Source: Paractinoplanes rishiriensis (lineage in GTDB: Bacteria; Actinomycetota; Actinomycetes; Mycobacteriales; Micromonosporaceae). From it: a DNA stretch of 64,000 nt. The translations under genes and the position numbers were made by a program. Under the pieces are notes generated by a model, which saw only the letters and a program-made list of their open reading frames with translations, was not told the DNA's origin and made no database searches. Below, in pieces: positions 8,970 through 15,623 of this stretch (position 1 is its first letter; each line of letters opens with the position of its first letter). Location: NCBI RefSeq assembly GCF_016862375.1, contig NZ_BOMV01000083.1, positions 62,001-126,000 of the forward strand, written 5' to 3'.

Positions 8970-9087
8970 ACGCTGCCTCCAACGTGGCGGAACGAATGAG
9001 ACGACAACGGCGGGCGCGCGGTTCCCGGTGCCGCCGGCGGCACGTAATTGGAATGACCACGGAGGCCGGGCACGGGAGACTTCCGGG

Positions 9088-10149
9088 GTGCACTCGGCGA
9101 TCACCGTCACCCCGGCTCAGCTGCCCGGCCTGCTGCTCCACGTAGCGGTCGCGCGGCCGGTCTTCGTGTGGGGTGCTCCGGGCATCGGCAAGAGCTCGCT
9201 GGTCCGCGACTTCGCCGCCTCGCTCGGCCTGGACTGCGTCACGCTGGTCGGCACCCAGCTGGCCGCCGAGGACCTGATCGGCGTCCCCGAGCTGCGTGAC
9301 GGGCGCAGCCGGTTCGCGCCGCCCGAGGCGATCGCCCGGGACACCCCGTACTGCCTCTTCCTCGACGAGCTCAACGCGTCCAGCGCCGAGGTACAGAAGG
9401 CGTTCTACTCGCTGATCCTGGACCGCCGGATCGGCGACTACGAGCTGCCCGCGGGTTCCATCGTGATCGGCGCCGGCAACCGGTCCAGCGACAACGCGCT
9501 CGCCCGGCCGATGGCGTCCGCGCTGGTCAACCGGTTGATCCACGTGCACCTCCGGGCCTCGCACGCGGACTGGCGGGTCTGGGCGGAGAACGCCGGCATC
9601 CACCCGTGGATTCTCGGTTACCTCGGCGAGCGCCCCGATCACCTCTGGTCGGCGCCGCCCAAGACCGAGGAGACGTTTTCGACGCCGCGCAGCTGGCACA
9701 TGCTGTCCGACGCGCTGCACTCCTACGGCGAGGCGATCACCGAGGAGACGCTGCGGTTGCTGGCCGCGGGCACGCTCAGTCCGGTGCACGCCTCGGCGCT
9801 GTGCGGATACGTCAAAATCATCAGGCACCGGTACGGGTTGGAAGCCGTCGTCCGGGGCGACGCGTCCTGGCCGGCCGCGCCCGCCGACCGCGACCTGCTC
9901 TACTTTCTCGCCGAGGCGTTCCGGGCCCGCCTGGTCAAGGATCTGCCGGCCAGCAAGGAGCACGCGCCGGCTGCCGTGCGGCGGTTCGCGCACCGGGCCA
10001 AGGCCCTGCTGGTCGAGCTGTCCGAGCTGTCGCTCGAGTGCGGGCGCCTGGTGATCGCGGCGGACGCCGACGGCGCTCCGGTGCTGCCCGCCTGGTTCCT
10101 GGTCGAGGTGGGGCGCGACCTGCCGCGGCTGGTCGCGGCCCGGGCCTGA
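9088..10149 (+). CDS. MoxR-type AAA+ ATPase
   Basis: A 353-residue AAA+ ATPase of the MoxR group. Walker A is GAPGIGKS (residues 29-36), Walker B is LFLDE (90-94), and a sensor-like GAGNRSSDN follows. Such proteins couple ATP hydrolysis to remodelling of a partner that has a von Willebrand factor A domain. The partner here is the next gene, which begins two bases after this stop, so they form one operon. The GTG at 9088 follows GGGAG. A longer upstream frame is open but runs into the divergent gene's leader. The N-terminus is short, as is usual for this branch. Confidence 0.85.
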   Translation: MHSAITVTPAQLPGLLLHVAVARPVFVWGAPGIGKSSLVRDFAASLGLDCVTLVGTQLAAEDLIGVPELRDGRSRFAPPEAIARDTPYCLFLDELNASSAEVQKAFYSLILDRRIGDYELPAGSIVIGAGNRSSDNALARPMASALVNRLIHVHLRASHADWRVWAENAGIHPWILGYLGERPDHLWSAPPKTEETFSTPRSWHMLSDALHSYGEAITEETLRLLAAGTLSPVHASALCGYVKIIRHRYGLEAVVRGDASWPAAPADRDLLYFLAEAFRARLVKDLPASKEHAPAAVRRFAHRAKALLVELSELSLECGRLVIAADADGAPVLPAWFLVEVGRDLPRLVAARA

Positions 10150-10151
10150 CG

Positions 10152-11924
10152 ATGGCCCGCAAGCGCAAGGCCGTCGAGCCCGACCCGAACGAGGCCGACT
10201 TCCTGGCCGCGTGGCGGTGGGTGGCCTGGCACCCGATGTTCGCGCCGATGGTCGGCTCGTGCTGGCCGCTGCCGGCCGCCGATGCCAAGATGGTGACCGA
10301 CTCGACGATCGGGCTGGCCGTCGTGGGCCCGGACGGCAGGATCCGGGCCAACCGGGGGCGCCGCCTCGACGTGTCCGAGTGGACCTGGGTACTCGCGCAC
10401 TGCCTGCTGCACCTCGGCTTCGGGCACCTGGCCGCCGGCGCGGCCCGCGATCAGCCGTACCAGGACGTGGCCTGCCTGGTGGTGGCCCGGTTCCAGCGGG
10501 CGGTGAAGTTCGGAACGGAGCCGGTGGCGCTGCCCGCCGACCTGCCGACCGCGGACGAGGAGCAGTTGCTGCGGGCGTGGCGGCGCGACGGCGTGCCAGC
10601 CGGGCTGGCCGGGTGCGGAGCCGGGCGGCCCGACCTGGCCGACGGTGCGCCGGGGCGGCACGATCCGCAGTGGGAGCAGCGGTTCGCCCTGGGCCTCGCG
10701 GCCGCCGCGACGGCCGCCGTCGAGGTGGCCGGCGGCGCCCGCGCCGCCATCGACTCGCCGGCCCGCCGGCGCACGCCGTGGGAGCAGGCGATGAGCTGGT
10801 TCGTCGGGTCGTACCCGCTGCTCGGCGCGATCGCGGCCCGGTTCACCCTGGTCGCCGACGCCGGCCTGGCCCGCAGCCGGGACATCGCGGTGGCCGCCGT
10901 GTCCAGCGAGGCCGGCGAGATCTACCTGAACCCGCTGCGCAGCATGTCCGAGCTGGAGTGGCGGTTCGTGCTGGCCCACGAGATGCTGCACGCCGCCCTG
11001 CGCCACGGTGACCGGGCCGGCTGGCGCGACGCGTACCTCTGGAATGTGGCTTGTGACTTTGTAGTCAACGGCTGGCTGGTCGAGATGGGTGTCGGCGAGA
11101 TGCCGGACGGCCTGCTGCACGACCCCGCGCTGGCCGGGCTGTCGGCCGAGGACGTGTACGACCGGCTGGCCACCGACCTGCGGCGCAGCCGGAAGCTGAA
11201 ACCGCTGCGCGACCTGCTGGGCGAACCCCTGCCGTGGCCCGGTTCGAAGGCCGGCGGCGTCGATCTGGACGAGTACTGCCGGGGCGCCCTGATGACCGGT
11301 TACGCCTATCACCTCAGCGCCGGGCGTGGCCTGCTGCCGGCCGGGCTGGTGGCCGAGATCCGGGTGCTCGAGCAGCCGCCCCTGCCCTGGGACGTGCGGC
11401 TGGCCCGCTGGTTCGACGAGCATGTGCGCTCGCCCGAGAAACAGCGCACCTACGCCCGCCGGTCCCGCCGCCAGGCCGCCAACCCGGACATCCCGCGGCC
11501 CGGCCGGCACCTGCCCGAGGAGGTGCTGCGGCGGTGCACGTTCGGCGTGGTGCTGGACACGTCCGGCTCGATGAACCACGAGCTGATGGGCAAGGCGCTG
11601 GGCGCGATCGCCTCGTACGCGACCGCGCGCGACGTGCCGGCCGCCCGGGTGGTCTTCTGCGACGCGGCCGCCTACGACGCCGGCTATCTGCCGGTCGACG
11701 ACATCGCCGGCCGGGTACGCGTGCGCGGCCGCGGCGGCACCGTGCTCCAGCCGGGCGTGGCCGTGCTTGAACGCGCCGCCGACTTCCCGGCCGACGGTCC
11801 GATTCTGATCATCACCGACGGCGAGTGCGACGTGCTGCGGGTGCGGCGCGCCCACGCATACCTGATCCCGGTGGGCGCCCGCCTGCCGTTCACGCCGCGC
11901 GGCGAGGTGTTCCGGCTACGGTGA
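10152..11924 (+). CDS. vWA protein with two metallopeptidase-like repeats (DUF2201 type)
   Basis: A 590-residue partner of the MoxR ATPase. The C-terminal third is a von Willebrand A domain with the MIDAS motif DTSGS (residues 469-473) and a late ITDGE strand. Upstream lie two related zincin-like segments: WTWVLAHCLLHLGFGH (HCLLH at 83-87) and WRFVLAHEMLHAALRH (HEMLH at 276-280). Only the second has the Glu of HExxH, so the first copy looks catalytically dead. In this family the peptidase-like domain sits before the vWA domain, and the tandem duplication is unusual. It is probably cytoplasmic, since no membrane segment is visible. Confidence 0.8.
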   Translation: MARKRKAVEPDPNEADFLAAWRWVAWHPMFAPMVGSCWPLPAADAKMVTDSTIGLAVVGPDGRIRANRGRRLDVSEWTWVLAHCLLHLGFGHLAAGAARDQPYQDVACLVVARFQRAVKFGTEPVALPADLPTADEEQLLRAWRRDGVPAGLAGCGAGRPDLADGAPGRHDPQWEQRFALGLAAAATAAVEVAGGARAAIDSPARRRTPWEQAMSWFVGSYPLLGAIAARFTLVADAGLARSRDIAVAAVSSEAGEIYLNPLRSMSELEWRFVLAHEMLHAALRHGDRAGWRDAYLWNVACDFVVNGWLVEMGVGEMPDGLLHDPALAGLSAEDVYDRLATDLRRSRKLKPLRDLLGEPLPWPGSKAGGVDLDEYCRGALMTGYAYHLSAGRGLLPAGLVAEIRVLEQPPLPWDVRLARWFDEHVRSPEKQRTYARRSRRQAANPDIPRPGRHLPEEVLRRCTFGVVLDTSGSMNHELMGKALGAIASYATARDVPAARVVFCDAAAYDAGYLPVDDIAGRVRVRGRGGTVLQPGVAVLERAADFPADGPILIITDGECDVLRVRRAHAYLIPVGARLPFTPRGEVFRLR

Positions 11925-12143
11925 GGCGACTCCGGCCATCGCCCGGATGGCCACGGCGGTCCGGACGAACTCGTTGTCGGCCAGGTCACCGATGGTGGCG
12001 ATGCCGAACGCCAGGCGCAGGCCCTCGGCTTCCTCCTCGCTGACCCCGGACAGTGCCGAGACGGGTGCGTTGACGAGATCGGTCAGGGTGCTGGACTGGT
12101 ATTCGGGGTCGAGGACCGCGTCGAGATTCACGGTGACGGCCAT
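11916..12143 (-). CDS. Small helix-hairpin-helix-like protein (75 aa)
   Basis: A 75-residue protein. Its second half (ALSGVSEEEAEGLRLAFGIA then TIGDLADNEFVRTAVAIRAM) resembles the helix-hairpin-helix/SAM-like modules that bind nucleic acid or pack against partners. The ATG at 12143 has AAGGGA about 7 bases upstream. It lies inside the end of the 2H protein gene (16-base overlap), so the two are probably translationally coupled. It converges on the vWA gene and overlaps its last nine bases. Confidence 0.65.
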   Translation of the reverse strand: MAVTVNLDAVLDPEYQSSTLTDLVNAPVSALSGVSEEEAEGLRLAFGIATIGDLADNEFVRTAVAIRAMAGVASP

Positions 12144-12664
12144 GACGGTTCCCTTCCGAGTGAGAACTCGTTCACCGTACGCCATGGCGACTGTCCTGTG
12201 TGTCCACTGATGAGCCGCACCACGTCGACCGAAGCCCGGACCGGCAACCGCGCGGCCACCTCGCGGGCGGCGGCCTCGAGCACCGGCCGCCCGGCACCGT
12301 GCCCGACGGTCAGGTGCGGAACCACCTCGTCGTGCGCACCCGCATAGGGCGGCGCCTCCGGAAACCGCCGCCACAGCGCCATGGTGAGCTCCCGGAACAC
12401 GTCGTCGGGCCGGGGCGCGACCCAGACGACCTCGTCCCCGAACCACTCCACCCGCTCCAGGACGACGTCGGTACGCGGAAACCCGGCCACGATCGCCCGG
12501 ACGTCCGCGAGCACCGCCGCATCGATCCGCTCCGGCGCCAGAAACGGGAACAACACGGTCACGTGCGCGGGCACATCCCAGGCGGCGGCCCGGTCCAGCC
12601 CGGCCCGGAACCGCCCGACAACCGGCTCGGCCGCCGGCACCGGCACAATCAGCGCGGTCTGCAT
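12128..12664 (-). CDS. 2'-5' RNA ligase-like 2H phosphoesterase
   Basis: A 178-residue protein with the two H-x-T/S-x motifs of the 2H superfamily: HVTVLFPF near residue 33 and HLTVGHG near residue 117. Family members hydrolyse or form 2'-5' or cyclic phosphodiester bonds in RNA or small nucleotides. The ATG at 12664 starts the family's usual MQTALIVPVP strand. It is coupled to the 75-residue protein downstream and lies next to a Ro60 relic and the MoxR/vWA pair, so an RNA-processing or RNA-repair context is likely. The substrate is unknown. Confidence 0.8.
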   Translation of the reverse strand: MQTALIVPVPAAEPVVGRFRAGLDRAAAWDVPAHVTVLFPFLAPERIDAAVLADVRAIVAGFPRTDVVLERVEWFGDEVVWVAPRPDDVFRELTMALWRRFPEAPPYAGAHDEVVPHLTVGHGAGRPVLEAAAREVAARLPVRASVDVVRLISGHTGQSPWRTVNEFSLGREPSWPSP

Positions 12665-12921
12665 GCCCCCACAATGCCCAACTTCCCGGCCGGCGACGAC
12701 CGCGAGCGGCTGGTCAACCCGACCTCCGCGGCCCCGCTCCCCTCCTGGGCCGGCGATCACGGTGACGGTCGCTGCCGACCGCGCGCATTCCCTGCCGGGC
12801 TGTCGCAACACGGGCGGCCGGCGGGGTGGTAAATGCGTTGGTCCGGGAATGACGCCGTCGCCGACTTCGATCTCGGGCCTGCGGTGCGGTGCCACCACAT
12901 GGGGAAACACGGGGGCCGGAA

Positions 12922-13852
12922 ATGGCCAAGTTCAGCACCAAGCCGCGCGAAATTCAGCACACCTTCGAGGGCGGCAAAGGCTTTCCCGTACGCGGTTCCG
13001 CAACCTGGTCGCCGCCGTGGCCGTGGCCGAGCCGGAGTGGTTCGGGCGCTTCGTGCTGTGGCTGCGGGTCGGCGCCGTGCTGCGTACCGCCTCGGTGGTG
13101 GCCGCCCTGGAGGGCGCTCGCGCCCGGGTCGCCGCCGGCCTGCCGGGCTCGCGCGCGGTGGTCGGCGCGGCACTCCAGCGGGCCGACGAGCCGGGCGAGG
13201 CGGTGGCCTACTGGCTGGGCCGGTACGGGCGGCGGATGCCGAAGCCGGTGAAGCGTGGCATCGCCGACGCCGCGGTGCGCCTGTACCACGAGCGCAGCCT
13301 GCTCAAGTACGACGCGGACGGGCTCCCGGTGCGGTTCGGCGACGTGCTCGACCTGACCCACCCGGTGGCCCGGGACGCGCGGCAGGGCGACCTGTTCCGG
13401 CATGCACTCGACCGGCGGCACGGCCGCGACCACCGGGCGCCGGAGTCGCTGGCGGTGCTGACCGCGCGGGCCGCGCTGATGGCGCTGCCGGTCGAGCGGC
13501 GCGCCGAGGTCACCGACCGGGCCGTGCTGGCCGCGGCCGGGATGACCTGGGAGGCGCTGGCCGGCTGGCGGCAGCGGTCCCGGGTGCTGCCGGTAGCCCG
13601 GCCCGGCGAGTCGGTGCTGGCGGCGGTGCGGCGCTGCCGCGAGGGCGGCTGGTTCTTCGGCAACGGCACGCTGACCGAGCAGGCGGTCCGCGACAACTAC
13701 GCGGGCCACGACCGGGTGGTGCTGCTGACCGACGAGCAGGCCCACCTGCACGGCCGCGCCGACGTGACCGCCGCGGTGCCGGCCGACGTGCCGGCCTACA
13801 CCTGGAACCTGGCCGGATACCGGGTGGGCCACACCCCGCCTGGCCGTTCTGA
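12922..13852 (+). pseudogene. Ro60/Rsr (TROVE) RNA-binding protein, decayed by internal deletions
   Basis: The start MAKFSTKPREIQHTFEGGKG is typical of actinobacterial Ro60 proteins. At about 12988 the frame shifts and family sequence resumes as RFRNLVAAVAVAEPEWFGRF, losing the segment that usually holds the SELF and DTFYE motifs. The frame then runs well (KPVKRGIADAAVRLY, RFGDVLDLTHP) to GMTWEALAGW near 13568. There it jumps to the end of the vWA-like domain (VLLTDEQ, WNLAGYRVGH), losing most of the C-terminal TROVE region and the DxSxS metal site. At about 13843 a third jump puts the usual WPF-stop ending in another frame. Three deletions make function very unlikely. Confidence 0.75.
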
Positions 13853-13860
13853 AATGTATC

Positions 13861-13913
13861 TGTCCGCTCCTCGCCGGGCTCTTCTCAATGACGAGCCCGG
13901 CGAGGAGCGGACA
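13861..13913 (+). promoter_or_regulatory. Perfect 21-bp hairpin covering the next gene's ribosome-binding site
   Basis: Arms 13861-13881 and 13893-13913 are perfectly complementary over 21 base pairs with an 11-base loop. The right arm contains GAGGAG (13902-13907), the Shine-Dalgarno sequence of the gene starting at 13916, and ends two bases before that ATG. The hairpin can act as a terminator for the Ro60 relic or as a block to translation of the next gene. Readthrough mRNA would keep the site closed, whereas an mRNA starting inside the loop would leave it open. Confidence 0.8.
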
Positions 13914-13915
13914 TC

Positions 13916-14284
13916 ATGGCGATCAACATCGGCAATCAGAACGCGGGCCAGATCAACAACGTCGAGGGCACCCAGCACATCTCCGGGGGCCAGTACGTCA
14001 ACGCCGTCTCGACCGGTGAGGCGCAAGCCGCGGCACACGCCCTGCGGGTGACGCTGGAACAACTGAACCTGCCGGCCGTGGCCGACGCCGCAGCCGTCGA
14101 GCGGGAACTCGCGGCGGCACACCCCGACGCCGGCCAGGTGGCCGGGAGGCTGGAACGCCTCACCCGGGAACTTAACCGGTGGGGAGCGCTGGCCGGCGCC
14201 GGTGCGAGCCTGACCGGACCGCTGCAGACGCTGGGCCGCTGGCTCGGGCCCGCCGGCGCGACGCTGCTCGCGCTGCTGGCCTAG
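13916..14284 (+). CDS. Small protein with Gly/Asn/Gln motif shared with its neighbour
   Basis: A 122-residue protein. Residues 6-22 (GNQNAGQINNVEGTQHI) closely match residues 104-120 of the FHA protein encoded next. The rest is Ala/Leu-rich helix (about residues 33-85) and a hydrophobic tail (GASLTGPLQTLGRWLGPAGA and onward) that could insert in a membrane or associate with it. The N-terminal motif resembles the short polar amyloid-type interaction motifs at protein ends in some bacterial signalling pairs; this is only a resemblance. The start codon and its Shine-Dalgarno sequence are held next to and within the hairpin described above. Confidence 0.65.
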   Translation: MAINIGNQNAGQINNVEGTQHISGGQYVNAVSTGEAQAAAHALRVTLEQLNLPAVADAAAVERELAAAHPDAGQVAGRLERLTRELNRWGALAGAGASLTGPLQTLGRWLGPAGATLLALLA

Positions 14285-14293
14285 GGCGACACC

Positions 14294-14983
14294 ATGGCCA
14301 GCCTGGTAGTCACGACGACGCCTCTCACCGGGACCCGCATCGACCTCGGCGCGGGCCCGACCACCATCGGACGGCAGCCCGACTGCACCGGGGTCCTCGA
14401 CGAGCCGACGGTGAGCCGACGGCACGCGGTCATCGTGCAGGAGCAGGGCGAACTGGTCCTGCACGACCTGGGATCGAGCAACGGCACCACGGTGAACGGA
14501 AGCCCGGTGCACGGCGCGGTGCGGCTGCACTCCGGCGACCGGGTCTCGTTCGGCTCGGTCGGCCTGCGGGTCGAGTTCCCGCCGGGTGCCGGCCTCAGCG
14601 TCGGCCGGCAGGACGCCGGTCAGATCAACAACGTCGACGGCAACCAGTACATCCAGCACATCCGCGCGGAGCGGGAGAGTTTCCTGGCGGACATCGCCAC
14701 CAGCAAGACCAAGGCCCGTCGGCTGATCACCATCGGCTTTCTCTTCGTGGTGACCGGTTTTGCGCTTTTCGGGTACGGGGTGGTGTCGTTCATCCAGGCG
14801 GTTCCCGGCATCAACCTCGGCACTCCCCCGTCCGAGGTGCCCACCCCGTTCGGCCCCGACGTGGGCGGGGTGCCGCTCGGGATCATCGGGTTCGCCCTCG
14901 GCGCGCTCGGCGGTTTCACGCTGATCGCCGGGATCGTGCTGCACGTCAGCGCGGCCGCGCGGCTGCGGCGGGCCCGCTACTGA
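14294..14983 (+). CDS. FHA-domain membrane protein with the same Gly/Asn/Gln motif
   Basis: A 229-residue protein. Residues 20-95 form a forkhead-associated domain with the key GR (26-27), SRRH (41-44) and SSN (61-63) residues, so it should bind phosphothreonine peptides. Residues 104-123 carry the motif GRQDAGQINNVDGNQYIQHI, nearly the same as the start of the preceding protein. Two membrane helices follow (about 143-169 and 192-217). The FHA domain and motif should face the cytoplasm. It starts nine bases after the preceding stop, so the pair is co-transcribed and the proteins may join through the shared motif. Confidence 0.8.
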   Translation: MASLVVTTTPLTGTRIDLGAGPTTIGRQPDCTGVLDEPTVSRRHAVIVQEQGELVLHDLGSSNGTTVNGSPVHGAVRLHSGDRVSFGSVGLRVEFPPGAGLSVGRQDAGQINNVDGNQYIQHIRAERESFLADIATSKTKARRLITIGFLFVVTGFALFGYGVVSFIQAVPGINLGTPPSEVPTPFGPDVGGVPLGIIGFALGALGGFTLIAGIVLHVSAAARLRRARY

Positions 14984-15333
14984 ACCGGGGCCAGCACGCA
15001 GAACTCGTTGCCCTCCGGGTCGGCCAGCACCGACCAGGCGATCTCGCCCTGGCCGATGTCGGCCCGGGTGGCGCCGAGGGCCAGCAGCCGGTCGACCTCG
15101 GCGCCGATCGTGCAGCCGGGCTCCGGCCGCAGGTCGAGGTGCAGGCGGTTCTTGACGGTCTTGCGGTCGGGCACCACCAGGAGCACGAGGGCCGGGCCGG
15201 AGCCGTCGGCCGGTCCGATCTCGACCTCGTGGTCGTCGGTGCGCAGCGTGCGGTAGCCCAGGGCGGCCGTCCAGAACGCGGCCAGGGCGGCCGGGTCGTG
15301 GCAGTCGATGACGATCTCGGTGAGGCGGAGCAC
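14977..15333 (-). CDS. VOC-superfamily (glyoxalase/bleomycin-resistance-like) protein
   Basis: A 118-residue single-copy VOC protein: beta-alpha-beta-beta-beta units starting RLTEIVIDCHDPAALAAFW and ending WSVLADPEGNEFCVLAP, where the family places a metal-binding Glu. Its role may be binding or detoxifying a small hydrophobic compound, and the substrate is not evident. It converges with the FHA gene and overlaps its end by seven bases. Confidence 0.8.
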   Translation of the reverse strand: MLRLTEIVIDCHDPAALAAFWTAALGYRTLRTDDHEVEIGPADGSGPALVLLVVPDRKTVKNRLHLDLRPEPGCTIGAEVDRLLALGATRADIGQGEIAWSVLADPEGNEFCVLAPVQ

Positions 15334-15623
15334 GTCCGGAAGCTACCCGCTTGAACCTTTGGGCGCCATCACCACGTACCTCTGTGCATGTGGCAGGATC
15401 AGCGGCTGCTCGCCGCCATCGCCGCACTGCCGGCGGAGGCATTCATCGTGGTGGCACCCGACCGGGACTTCGGTTCCGCGGGGTGCCGCGAGGACCAGGC
15501 GCCGGGGGCGACGGAGCCCCGGGCCGAAGGACATCGACCCCCACCGACGATCGAGCGGCCGTTGATCTCGTAACACGGGTTACGCTGATCCCCATCGTCA
15601 CGCTCGATGATCGTGGGGATGCG

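Noticed and set aside
13853-13915. A Y RNA gene partnering the Ro60 relic
   Set aside because: There is one simple hairpin only, with no tRNA-like module or long closing stem.
15388-15573. Small plus-strand frame starting MWQDQRLLAAIAALPAEAFI
   Set aside because: The first 30 residues look protein-like, but the rest is not and no ribosome-binding site is present. It could be a relic, but there is not enough to call it.
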